Source: Flavobacteriales bacterium
GTDB lineage: Bacteria; Bacteroidota; Bacteroidia; Flavobacteriales_G; JALEGO01
Direction of reading: 5' to 3'
Assembly: GCA_020631045.1 (NCBI GenBank)
Contig: JAHDHZ010000010.1
Coordinates: forward strand, 9,168 to 57,287
DNA length: 48,120 bases
Below the pieces are notes generated by a model. The model did no database searches and was not told where the DNA came from. It was given only the letters and a program-made list of their open reading frames with translations. Both the position numbers and the translations under genes were made by a program. Shown one piece after another: positions 26,860-35,021 of the stretch (the stretch's first letter is position 1; every line of letters starts with the position of its first letter).

Positions 26860-27516
26860 TTAAATAATTTTGTGATCGATACCGTATTTGATTAAACCTA
26901 CCGTATTTCTTACATTCAATTTATTCAGCATATTCTGCCTATGTGTATCAATGGTACGCTTACTTAAAAATAAAATCTCCGCAATCTCTTCATTAGTATG
27001 CTCTTTAGCAATCAGTTTTAAAATCTCAACCTCGCGCTTACTCAATAGCGAATCATTTTGTGAGGTGGGCGCGTAATTAGATTCAATTAACTTTAAGGCA
27101 ACCTCGTTGCTATAAAACTTATCATCTGACATGACAGTTGATATGGCTTTTACGAGCTCTTCAGTGCCGGTATTTTTCAGCAAGTAACCCTTCACTCCAA
27201 CTTGTAGCATTTGCTTTATTTTCTCAGTTTCATCATGCATAGAAAGAGCAATGATTTTAGCCTCTTTGTTCTTTTTTAAAAGTTTTTCTGCTAATTCATC
27301 TCCTTGCATATCTGGCAGATTAATGTCAAGCAAAATCACATCGTATTTAAAACAATCAAATAATTGAATTGCCATAGCTGCATCTTCTGCCTCGTCAATT
27401 TTAAATACAATTTTGTCTTGAAGCTTAAGAGACAACTTGACTCCTTCACGAAAAATCTTGTGATCTTCAATCAAGAGCACTCTTAAATTTTCTTTATGCG
27501 TTTGACGCTCACTCAT
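26860..27516 (-). CDS. NarL/LuxR-family response regulator
   Basis: 218 residues. The receiver has the phospho-acceptor in YDVILLDINLPDMQGDE and Lys in GYLLKNTGTEE. The C-terminal LuxR-type helix-turn-helix reads LLSKREVEILKLIAKEHTNEEIAEILFLSKRTIDTHRQNML. The start overlaps the kinase stop (ATGA), making it the cognate regulator of the kinase upstream. It resembles the regulator at 32501, suggesting related target sites. The gene ends convergent to the hybrid kinase, 47 bp away, with no strong hairpin between. Confidence 0.94.
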   Translation of the reverse strand: MSERQTHKENLRVLLIEDHKIFREGVKLSLKLQDKIVFKIDEAEDAAMAIQLFDCFKYDVILLDINLPDMQGDELAEKLLKKNKEAKIIALSMHDETEKIKQMLQVGVKGYLLKNTGTEELVKAISTVMSDDKFYSNEVALKLIESNYAPTSQNDSLLSKREVEILKLIAKEHTNEEIAEILFLSKRTIDTHRQNMLNKLNVRNTVGLIKYGIDHKII

Positions 27517-28715
27517 AGGCTTTGATTCTTTAAAGCAGGGATACTTACCTCGAGTGTAGTTCCCTTATTTATTTCAGATTTCAAGAAACATCTTCCTGAA
27601 AATGCTTCTACTCTTGTTTGGTAGTTCTCTAATCCGTTTCCTTTTCCCTTTGCTTTTTTAAGGTCAAAACCAACTCCGTCATCTTTGATTCGAATTGAAA
27701 TTTCTGATGCTATCTTAAAATTCAACACAATGTTTTGAGCACCTGCATACTTGATGGTATTGTTTACAAACTCTTGAATGATTCGGTAGAGGTTTACCGC
27801 CAAACTAGGATCTAAATTTGTCAATTGTTGTGTAGGATCATCTACTGCTAGTTTAGCTTTCAACTTATTTGAGTTAGATATGATGGTAAAAAGTTGTTTT
27901 GTTGCTCCTAATAAATTTCCGCTTTGAAGAGCTGCTGGCATAAGATCAAAGCAAATCTCTCTTAAATGGGTAATTGACTCATTTAAAATTTCTTTACACG
28001 AGTCATAAATCATTTTACAATTTTGATTCTCTTGTAAAAACGGCTTTAAATTAGAAATCATTAAACTCAATGCCGAGAGTTCTTGACCCAAAGAATCATG
28101 CAAATCTCTAGCTACGCGTTTTTGTTCGTTTTGTTGTGAATCTAATGAGGCCTTTAATATGTTTTGCGCTACGTTTTTCTGATCAGTAACGTCCTCTAAA
28201 ACAACTAAATACCCATTAAACTCATCGTAAGCATTTTTAATTTCTGAAGCCATGCACGAAAAAACTACACTACTTTCAAGCTTGCTTGATTGAGCGTAGA
28301 GCTCTATTTTAAACCTGTGCTCGTTTTGAAATTTTTCAAACAAAACTGGCCAAGCATCGGTATAATTTTTTTGCTCATATGAAAAATAAGAGAAAAGCTC
28401 TTTGAATTGTACTATATCATCTGAAAAATATTGTTCAACCTGACTGTTTTTAGTGAGAATTTTGCCTGTTTTATCGAGCACCAAAATAAGATTGGTAGAA
28501 GAATTAAAAATACTTGAAAAATAATCAAGAGATACTGTTGTGTGCTCAAGCTCTTGGCCTAAAATATTTACAGCCTGAATGATGGTATCTATTTCGTCTC
28601 TCTGAGAAGAAATTTTTCCTTGATATGCATAATTTCCCCTAGCATATTCAATCAATAAATTATTGACTTCATTTAACTGGGTATCTGGAATATTATATTT
28701 TGTATCAAAAATCAT
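27513..28715 (-). CDS. Cytoplasmic sensor histidine kinase (PAS plus HisKA_3, NarX/DesK type)
   Basis: 400 residues from the ATG at 28713-28715, which overlaps the previous stop as ATGA; a longer frame to 28736 is rejected. The N-terminus has a HAMP-like helical segment (YARGNYAYQGKISSQRDEIDTI) with no membrane helix, then a PAS domain (about 63-180; SIFNSSTNLILVLDKTGKIL). The HisKA_3 box is RVARDLHDSLGQELSAL with phospho-His206. The ATPase has EFVNNTIKYAG, DDGVGFDL and GKGNGLENYQTRV. It senses a cytoplasmic signal and phosphorylates the NarL regulator encoded downstream with a 4-bp overlap. Confidence 0.93.
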   Translation of the reverse strand: MIFDTKYNIPDTQLNEVNNLLIEYARGNYAYQGKISSQRDEIDTIIQAVNILGQELEHTTVSLDYFSSIFNSSTNLILVLDKTGKILTKNSQVEQYFSDDIVQFKELFSYFSYEQKNYTDAWPVLFEKFQNEHRFKIELYAQSSKLESSVVFSCMASEIKNAYDEFNGYLVVLEDVTDQKNVAQNILKASLDSQQNEQKRVARDLHDSLGQELSALSLMISNLKPFLQENQNCKMIYDSCKEILNESITHLREICFDLMPAALQSGNLLGATKQLFTIISNSNKLKAKLAVDDPTQQLTNLDPSLAVNLYRIIQEFVNNTIKYAGAQNIVLNFKIASEISIRIKDDGVGFDLKKAKGKGNGLENYQTRVEAFSGRCFLKSEINKGTTLEVSIPALKNQSL

Positions 28716-29113
28716 AATGCATATTGTTCTAGCCATTCTAGAGCAGCATGCTCATCATTGAATACTTTTACTGGGAAAGACTGCTTCTTGTAAGAGACTC
28801 TTAAAAAGAGATTGGCCAAATATGAGGTAAATACAGAGTCTACTAACATTGCTCCAGCCAAAACGCCTTCTCTTGCTTCTTTTGATTGAAAATAAGCTCT
28901 CGTTTTAGGATCTCCAGCAAATTTCATGCCTCTAATATCAGATAAAATCGGAGAAGCCTTACCCTCAACAAAAGCTTTGCGATCAACAACAACCTGACGA
29001 GCTACTTCTATATTAATGTCTATTCCAGGATGATACTTTACAGTAACTACTCCTGTATTGAGCAAGGTATATCTTGCCAATTCGGTATCGATCTTTTTTG
29101 TGGCTTTACGCAT
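28712..29113 (-). CDS. SpoIIAA-like / STAS-fold small protein (DUF7793-like)
   Basis: 133 residues, soluble. The fold pattern is alternating beta strands and helices with VTVKYHPGIDINIEVARQVV, SPILSDIRGMKFAGDPKTRAYF and a final KVFNDEHAALEWLEQY, which is the ending of SpoIIAA-like proteins seen next to Bacteroidota sensor genes. There is no obvious anti-sigma-antagonist phosphoserine. It leads the operon and its stop overlaps the kinase start, so it may tune the kinase or act as a partner sensor. Family assignment is from memory of the pattern. Confidence 0.72.
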   Translation of the reverse strand: MRKATKKIDTELARYTLLNTGVVTVKYHPGIDINIEVARQVVVDRKAFVEGKASPILSDIRGMKFAGDPKTRAYFQSKEAREGVLAGAMLVDSVFTSYLANLFLRVSYKKQSFPVKVFNDEHAALEWLEQYAL

Positions 29114-29225
29114 ATATACTTAACTATTAAAACGTATTTAACACTCTCATTATAAGTTAATTACACGATATATAAGTAAAGTTATCAAAAATAAATTTAC
29201 GCGTCAATTTAAAATCACACTCAAC

Positions 29226-31661
29226 ATGTCTAAATTCTCTTCATTCATTAACGCTGTACATGAAATTGCTAGCGATGGCATCAACAATGGTATTGTTCAT
29301 TTACCCATCAAAGATGAACCTTTGAAAGATGCTCAAATCACAATCAATGAAAAAGCATATACTACTTTCGGATCGTGCAGCTATCTTGGATTAGAATTAG
29401 ACTCGAGGGTTAAATTAGGGGCCATTGAAGCTATTGAGAAGTTTGGCAGCCAATTCTCTTCTTCAACAGCTTATACAAAAGTACCGTTATACGAAGAACT
29501 AGAAGCAAATTTTAAAACTCTATTTGCAACCCATGCTATTGCCTCTCAAACAACAACACTTGCACACATTGGGGCTATTCCGATCTTAGTTGACGACAAC
29601 GACATTGTTATTTTAGACCATCAAGTACACAATACAGTTCAGATTTCTGTGAATTTATTAAAAGCTAGAGGAATTGCTGTTGATATGATTCGACACAGCA
29701 GACTTGATATTTTAGAAGAAAAAATAAAATCTTACAGAAATAAATACAGAAGAATTTGGTATATGATTGACGGAGTATACTCTATGTATGGAGACTTTGC
29801 ACCTATCAAACAACTTGAAGGGTTACTTAATAAATATGAGCAATTATCACTTTATATAGACGATGCGCATGGCATGAGTTGCTATGGCGAGCACGGAAGA
29901 GGTTATACACTCAGCCAAGTCGATCAGCATCAGAATATGGTAATTGCAACTTCTCTAGCAAAGGGCTTTGGTTCTGGAGGTGCTGTACTTTTATTAAAAG
30001 ATGAAAATCAAAGTGAATTGATTCGAAAATGTTCTCTAACCTTGATGGCCTGTGGGCCTTCTCAACCTGCCACACTGGGCGCCTCATTGGCTTCTTCGCG
30101 CATTCATTTATCTAGTGAGATCAATAAACTACAAGATAAACTGATGACTAAAATCAGATATTGCAACCAATTGATCAAAGAACACAACCTGCCAGCAGTG
30201 AGTAATTCAGAAGGCCCTATCTTCTTTATTGCTGCGAGCCTGCCTAAAATAGCCACTAAAATCATTCAAAAAACAATGCAAGATGGCTATTATACGAACT
30301 ACGGCGTGTTTCCTGCTGTTTCTCCTAGAAATGCAGGTGTTCGATTTACCATTACTACACATCATAAAGATGAAGAAATCAAAGGGTTAATTGAATCTTT
30401 AGCTAAAAACTATCATCAAACACTGAAAGAAGAACAATTTAGTGAAGAGCGCATTTTTAGAGCATTTAAACTAGCTGCTCCTAAAAAAGAAACTATGGCT
30501 GAAAAGGTTAACCAAGGTAACTACATCATAGAACATACGCATCACATTAAAGAACAAAACAAAAAAGATTGGAACACGCATGTTGGCAAATTAAATATGT
30601 GTCATACCGAGCAACTTTCATTTTTTGAACAAACCTTTTCAAAAGAAAAAAATACAAAAGAAAATCAATGGCATTTTGACTACATAACAATCTACGATCA
30701 AGACAAGTCAAAAGTATTGCTACAAACCTTTTTTGTAACAACTATTGTTAAAGATGACATGCTTTCTTCTGCAGAAAAATCTGCTATTATTGAACAAGAA
30801 AGAGCAAACGATAAGTATCATATGACTTCAAGCTCAATGATTATGGGCACGCTTTTAACTGAAGGAGAACACCTATACATCCATCCTGAAATAAAAGACC
30901 ATAAAGGCGTATTTCAATTGTTCTTTAAAAAGATTGAGAAAATAAAACACAAGAATAAAGCCAATGCAATTATCATTAGAGACCTTTATGAAATTAACGA
31001 GCAACTTACTAGCTTATTTATTGCTATGGGATTTGTTAAAGCTGAAGTTGGCAACAACAATGTTGCAACATTAAAAGGCATTAGTAATGCTGATGAATAC
31101 ATTGAACATTTAAGCTATAAATCAAGAAAGCACGTAAGAAAATACATACTTAAACACACAGAAGATTTTATAATCATCCATAATAAAGAAGAGGCTCTAC
31201 AAGAAATTGACACCATCTATCAACTGTACTTAAATGTTAAAAACAAGAGCCTTAAAATCAACACTTTTGAATTACCGATTGAATTTTTCAGCGAAGCGTT
31301 TTGTGATGACAAATGGGATGTTACTTTGATAAGAAATAGATCATCAAAGGCCCTGGTTGGATTTATGCTTAGTTGCATAGAAAATAACAACTATTATACA
31401 AAAGTTACAGGTTACGACCCTGCTTATCAGGCTTCTCACTTTATCTATAGACAAGGTCTGTTTCAATCTATTAAAAGGGCTATAGACTTAAATTTAGATG
31501 CCGTTCAATTCGGAATGGCTGCTGATATTGAAAAGAAGAGGTTAGGCGCCCAACAACATGCTCTTTTTGCTTTTTCGCAAATTCAAGATCAATTCAACAT
31601 AGAGTACATCAATGCCCTCAACAAAAACACTGTAAACACTGAAGATATAGTGATTGCATAA
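29226..31661 (+). CDS. Fusion of PLP-dependent alpha-oxoamine synthase and GNAT/FemAB-like N-acyltransferase
   Basis: 811 residues. Residues 1 to about 405 form an alpha-oxoamine synthase: FGSCSYLGLE, FSSSTAYTKVPLYEELE, YIDDAHGMSCYGEHGRG (D212, H215) and the PLP lysine K246 in SLAKGFGSGG. The family condenses an acyl-CoA with an amino acid (BioF, serine palmitoyltransferase, CqsA, cysteate acyltransferase). Residues from about 430 form an acyltransferase-like module with HLSYKSRKHVRKYI, YYTKVTGYDPAYQASHFIYRQGLF and FGMAADIEKKRLGAQ, like peptidoglycan-bridge/GNAT-type N-acyltransferases. One chain could therefore make and then N-acylate a sphingoid or sulfonolipid-type base. The product and signalling role are inference. 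It is followed by a strong terminator and is divergent from the SpoIIAA-like operon. Confidence 0.85.
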   Translation: MSKFSSFINAVHEIASDGINNGIVHLPIKDEPLKDAQITINEKAYTTFGSCSYLGLELDSRVKLGAIEAIEKFGSQFSSSTAYTKVPLYEELEANFKTLFATHAIASQTTTLAHIGAIPILVDDNDIVILDHQVHNTVQISVNLLKARGIAVDMIRHSRLDILEEKIKSYRNKYRRIWYMIDGVYSMYGDFAPIKQLEGLLNKYEQLSLYIDDAHGMSCYGEHGRGYTLSQVDQHQNMVIATSLAKGFGSGGAVLLLKDENQSELIRKCSLTLMACGPSQPATLGASLASSRIHLSSEINKLQDKLMTKIRYCNQLIKEHNLPAVSNSEGPIFFIAASLPKIATKIIQKTMQDGYYTNYGVFPAVSPRNAGVRFTITTHHKDEEIKGLIESLAKNYHQTLKEEQFSEERIFRAFKLAAPKKETMAEKVNQGNYIIEHTHHIKEQNKKDWNTHVGKLNMCHTEQLSFFEQTFSKEKNTKENQWHFDYITIYDQDKSKVLLQTFFVTTIVKDDMLSSAEKSAIIEQERANDKYHMTSSSMIMGTLLTEGEHLYIHPEIKDHKGVFQLFFKKIEKIKHKNKANAIIIRDLYEINEQLTSLFIAMGFVKAEVGNNNVATLKGISNADEYIEHLSYKSRKHVRKYILKHTEDFIIIHNKEEALQEIDTIYQLYLNVKNKSLKINTFELPIEFFSEAFCDDKWDVTLIRNRSSKALVGFMLSCIENNNYYTKVTGYDPAYQASHFIYRQGLFQSIKRAIDLNLDAVQFGMAADIEKKRLGAQQHALFAFSQIQDQFNIEYINALNKNTVNTEDIVIA

Positions 31662-31663
31662 TT

Positions 31664-31701
31664 AAAAAGGGCTGATGCTTTTTTTAACATCAGCCCTTTT
31701 T
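31664..31701 (+). terminator. Strong bidirectional hairpin terminator
   Basis: A perfect inverted repeat AAAAAGGGCTGATG / CATCAGCCCTTTTT surrounds a loop of about 10 bases. The T-run in the right arm and the A-run in the left arm make it usable in both directions. It lies 3 bp after the fusion-enzyme stop and also about 25 bp beyond the stop of the convergent secreted-protein gene, so it likely ends both. Confidence 0.92.
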
Positions 31702-31725
31702 ATTGAAAAAAATCTAAAAGATTTT

Positions 31726-32247
31726 TTAATGAACGTAACTCAAATTATTTTTTTGAATTACTTCTTTCTCAATTGCCTTCATTTGATTAGAATACTCGAC
31801 ACTATATTTAAAATTTTTACCCTTTTCTGGATACCTAAGTATTGCAAATGGAAAATCTAATTCATGTACGTGACTATTCTCTAAAACCCTATATTTATCT
31901 GGTATAAGTGTAACATTAAATTCTAAATCAACTTTTTTCAAAATTTTATTTCTCTTTGCTCTAGCATCTACTTGAATCACTTTTGAAATTTTTTGATCAG
32001 CGCAAAAAACAAGCGTGTACATTTCACCTGTAGACAACTCTAAATCATATTCTCCTGATTTGTTTGCCTGAACATTTGACAGTAGTTGATTTGACTTGTA
32101 GATTTTTACTATTGCTCTTTTAGCAGGTTTTGATTGAGCAGAAATTTTACCATGTACTGAAATGTGTTGAGCTGAAGTTGAAAAACTGAATACACAAAAA
32201 ATAAAAGCAGAAAATAAAACTGAAGTAAAAGTAGTAGAACGTTTCAT
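31726..32247 (-). CDS. Secreted protein with carboxypeptidase-regulatory-like domain
   Basis: 173 residues from the ATG at 32245-32247; the frame runs further upstream to 32340, but the signal peptide (FTSVLFSAFIFCVFSFSTSAQ, cleaved about residue 25) fixes this start. The mature protein begins with a transthyretin-like domain: SVHGKISAQSKPAKRAIVKIYKSNQLLSNVQANKSGEYDLELSTGEMYTLVF. A beta-rich C-terminal part (about 110-173) has no recognised motif. It is probably periplasmic or surface-exposed; no sorting domain is visible. Function unknown. Confidence 0.75.
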   Translation of the reverse strand: MKRSTTFTSVLFSAFIFCVFSFSTSAQHISVHGKISAQSKPAKRAIVKIYKSNQLLSNVQANKSGEYDLELSTGEMYTLVFCADQKISKVIQVDARAKRNKILKKVDLEFNVTLIPDKYRVLENSHVHELDFPFAILRYPEKGKNFKYSVEYSNQMKAIEKEVIQKNNLSYVH

Positions 32248-32465
32248 AATAATTGTATTTAAAAGGTTTATACCATTAAGATAGAGATCAATCAAAGGCA
32301 CTAAAACAGTATGTTTTGTTAAATTAAAAATTAGCAGCAATCACGGTACGCAACTATTATGATCTTACGTATTAACACCAAGTTAATCAAGCACCTAAAC
32401 AACACATTAAAACACTGATTTTGAGTATATAAACTTACATTTAAGCAATGTATTTTTAATACCAT

Positions 32466-32482
32466 TGTGTGTAAAACACACA
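32466..32482 (+). promoter_or_regulatory. Perfect inverted repeat TGTGTGT-AAA-ACACACA upstream of the NarL regulator
   Basis: Seven-base arms separated by AAA, ending 18 bp before the ATG at 32501. The size and symmetry fit a dimer operator, possibly an autoregulatory site of the regulator downstream. An AT-rich stretch precedes it. It is too GC-poor for a terminator and lacks a T-run. No second copy was found by eye. Confidence 0.5.
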
Positions 32483-32500
32483 GAACCCACAGGAAAGCAC

Positions 32501-33148
32501 ATGAATTCGACTTCAATACTACTTGCAGATGATCACCATTTATTTCGACTCAGTCTAAAATTATTACTCAAAAAAAATCAAGCATTCAATGTAGTAGGAG
32601 AAGCCTCTAACGGCATTGAGGTTTTAGATTGGATAAAGCAAAACTATTGTCCTGACATCATTATAATGGATGTAAATATGCCTGAGAAAAATGGCATTGA
32701 CACCACTTATGAACTTAAACAAAGTTCAGACATCAATGTAAAAGTGCTCGCTTTATCAATGAATTCTGAGTATCATTACATCGATTCAATGCTAAAAGTA
32801 GGTGCTGACGGCTACATCACAAAATCTTCTTCTGAAGATGAACTCAATGAAGCCATTAACAACTTAATCATTTCTAATAAAAAATACTTTAGCCAATCTG
32901 TGAAAGAAGTCATGGTCAATTCTTTCATTGACCATGATCAAGTTAAGTTTATCGACCAAAACTTTTCAGAGCGAGAGCTTGAAGTGCTCAAACTTGTAAG
33001 TGCTGGGCTAACTAACGAAGAAATTGCCGAACAATTATTTTTGAGCAAACGAACAATTGAGTCCCACAGAAGAAACATGCTCAACAAAACTGGATTAAAT
33101 AACACTGCAGCGCTTATCAAATATGCTTGTGATCAGAAGTTAATCTAA
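32501..33148 (+). CDS. NarL/LuxR-family response regulator (orphan)
   Basis: 215 residues from the ATG at 32501. An AGGAAA about 6-8 bp upstream is an unusual Shine-Dalgarno-like match for this genome and supports this start over one 36 bp upstream. The receiver has DD (ILLADDHHLF), the phospho-acceptor in IIIMDVNMPEKNG and Lys in GYITKSSSEDE. The C-terminal LuxR HTH is ERELEVLKLVSAGLTNEEIAEQLFLSKRTIESHRRNML, close to the regulator at 26860. No kinase is adjacent; the only other gene is the unknown protein 8 bp downstream. It may share a kinase with the paralogue. Confidence 0.93.
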   Translation: MNSTSILLADDHHLFRLSLKLLLKKNQAFNVVGEASNGIEVLDWIKQNYCPDIIIMDVNMPEKNGIDTTYELKQSSDINVKVLALSMNSEYHYIDSMLKVGADGYITKSSSEDELNEAINNLIISNKKYFSQSVKEVMVNSFIDHDQVKFIDQNFSERELEVLKLVSAGLTNEEIAEQLFLSKRTIESHRRNMLNKTGLNNTAALIKYACDQKLI

Positions 33149-33156
33149 TCTGCTTA

Positions 33157-33783
33157 ATGCTTTTAAAAAAATTAAAACTTCGTTTATTAAAAAGTACTTA
33201 TGGATATAAATACTACAGAAATTACATTGTAGATAACTACAAAAATCTTGACTTTGAATTTTATGAAAAAATCATTGAAGAATTTTCAAGTCTAAAAACT
33301 GTTAAAAGCAATTCAGAAACTAAAATTGCGCACTTAGCAAAAGAACATGATTTAAAAGAAATTGAATCTTTAAACGCTAACAAAATCGTAATTTATCCTC
33401 CAAAAATTATTGGATTGAGAATCATAATCTTAAGAAAGAAAGTTGGGCAATATACCACAAAGCATGAATTCCATTTTTTCAATGATCTGTTAGCATACGC
33501 TAATATAAAATTCGAAACTTCAAATGGAACATCAAAAAATCAACTTAAAAAATTGTTTTACAGTAAATATTTGAAAGAAAACAGCAGCCCACAAGGGTTT
33601 AAGGTTAAAACTTCAGATAATGTTCTTATTATGTTAAAAGAAGGTGTAAATTTTAATCTACATTATTTACCTACAAAAAACTCTTTTTTTATTGATTACA
33701 TAAAAGAAATGAAAATAAAAAAAGAATTTAAAAACAGCCAACACCAGAAGAAAATCAAGGAAGAAATTCTAAATACTATTTAA
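33157..33783 (+). CDS. Hypothetical Lys-rich protein co-transcribed with the NarL regulator
   Basis: 208 residues, starting 8 bp after the regulator stop, so probably in one operon. No signal peptide or membrane segment. It is very basic and AT-rich (KKLKLRLLK..., IKEMKIKKEFKNSQHQKKIK), and shows alternating strands and helices, including FYEKIIEEFSSLKTV and KIIGLRIIILRKK. No motif was recognised; the basic ends could suit nucleic-acid binding, but that is only composition. The stop overlaps the convergent peptidase stop by 8 bp. Confidence 0.6.
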   Translation: MLLKKLKLRLLKSTYGYKYYRNYIVDNYKNLDFEFYEKIIEEFSSLKTVKSNSETKIAHLAKEHDLKEIESLNANKIVIYPPKIIGLRIIILRKKVGQYTTKHEFHFFNDLLAYANIKFETSNGTSKNQLKKLFYSKYLKENSSPQGFKVKTSDNVLIMLKEGVNFNLHYLPTKNSFFIDYIKEMKIKKEFKNSQHQKKIKEEILNTI

Positions 33784-34996
33784 AGCTTGAAACTTTTTTC
33801 AAGATTTTTTCCACCGCATCTTTATGAACCGTGTAGGTCATGATTTTGAGCTTCACATAATCTTCATGATATCTATAATACCCCTCAAGCTTTCCGTTTC
33901 TAGCTCCACTACCTGAATCTTTGACTAAAAACCAAGTATCACCCTCTTTTTCAGCCCATCCAATCAAATGAATGGCATGATCATCTGTAGTTGCTCCATT
34001 AGAAAAACGCATTTGACGAGCATTTTCATCAATATAGTCTGACGGAATATCAAAAGAAGGCACTACGGCTAAATCATTGTAAGCATTGTAACCCGCCTCT
34101 GAAACATCTCCGCCAATTGAGATGGTGTACCCTGATTTTATAGCGCCTTTAATGCCCGATAAAAAATCATCTAAGGGCACATTATTGTAATCTGTCGAAT
34201 TCCACCAGTTGTCTGGCACATCGTACTCTGCTTTTTGATAGTAGGGCTTTTCTAATAACGACATAAAATTCACATAGTCTTCAGGCTTAATCTTCAAGTA
34301 TTCTCTCATATAACCTGTTGGACTATAATAAGTATCTCCATCAACTTTTACACGCTGGGGCGGAGCGCCTAAATAATGATCTAAGATTGATTTGATATTC
34401 TCAATAGCTGCTGCTTCATTCCAAGCATTGCTTTGTTTAAGTGAATGCAAATAACTTTTCATTTCATTAAACATCGCCTTATGGTCATGGTACTTTGTGT
34501 TTAAGGCATTACCTGAATACTGATCTGCTGGCATTAAACCATGCATTTTCATCATTCTTGCTAAGGCATTGGTCTCTGAACCTTCTCCAAAAAACGACTT
34601 GCCTCTTGTTTGAATAAACTCACGTGCTTTTTCAATATATTCAAAATATACCAAGTACAATTCTGAAAGATCAACCTCTTTACCGCTGATACGCTTCACT
34701 TCTGACTCATAAAAAGAAGTAGTTGAAAAACACCAACACGTGCCTGTTCGACCTTGTGAAATTGGTTTTTGGCACCAGGTGGTCTGAAAGTCTTCAAAAC
34801 CAGGGGCCTCAACCCCACTTTGATCCATCTTAAAAGCCTTGCGCTTAGGCTTTGAAGATTTCGTATCTGTTAATCCTGATTTTATTTTTGAATAAAATTT
34901 GTTTTCATATTCAATCATTGAGGCACGGTCTTTAGTTTGTTGAGCAGATAAACTAAAAGCAACGAACATTATTGCGAGACAAAAAAGTGACTTCAT
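33776..34996 (-). CDS. Secreted C1-family cysteine peptidase (bleomycin hydrolase/aminopeptidase C type)
   Basis: 406 residues from the ATG at 34994-34996; a TTG five codons earlier is less likely. A signal peptide (KSLFCLAIMFVAFSLSAQ) precedes a papain-like domain with catalytic Cys in QGRTGTCWCFSTTSFYESE and His in TTDDHAIHLIGWAEKEGDTWFLVKDSG. The usual Asn of the triad is Asp in VKDSG, as I recall for Bacteroidota bleomycin-hydrolase relatives, so it is probably active. The end (YRYHEDYVKLKIMTYTVHKDAV) matches that group. It follows the giant T9SS protein by 25 bp and may cleave it or its partners on the surface; that link is inferred from the operon. Confidence 0.9.
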   Translation of the reverse strand: MKSLFCLAIMFVAFSLSAQQTKDRASMIEYENKFYSKIKSGLTDTKSSKPKRKAFKMDQSGVEAPGFEDFQTTWCQKPISQGRTGTCWCFSTTSFYESEVKRISGKEVDLSELYLVYFEYIEKAREFIQTRGKSFFGEGSETNALARMMKMHGLMPADQYSGNALNTKYHDHKAMFNEMKSYLHSLKQSNAWNEAAAIENIKSILDHYLGAPPQRVKVDGDTYYSPTGYMREYLKIKPEDYVNFMSLLEKPYYQKAEYDVPDNWWNSTDYNNVPLDDFLSGIKGAIKSGYTISIGGDVSEAGYNAYNDLAVVPSFDIPSDYIDENARQMRFSNGATTDDHAIHLIGWAEKEGDTWFLVKDSGSGARNGKLEGYYRYHEDYVKLKIMTYTVHKDAVEKILKKVSSFK

Positions 34997-35021
34997 TCTT
35001 TTTTTTAGCAAAGATAAGCCT

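Noticed and set aside
29226-31661. BioF (biotin synthesis) identity for the fusion enzyme
   Set aside because: No other biotin gene is nearby and the C-terminal acyltransferase module is not part of BioF.
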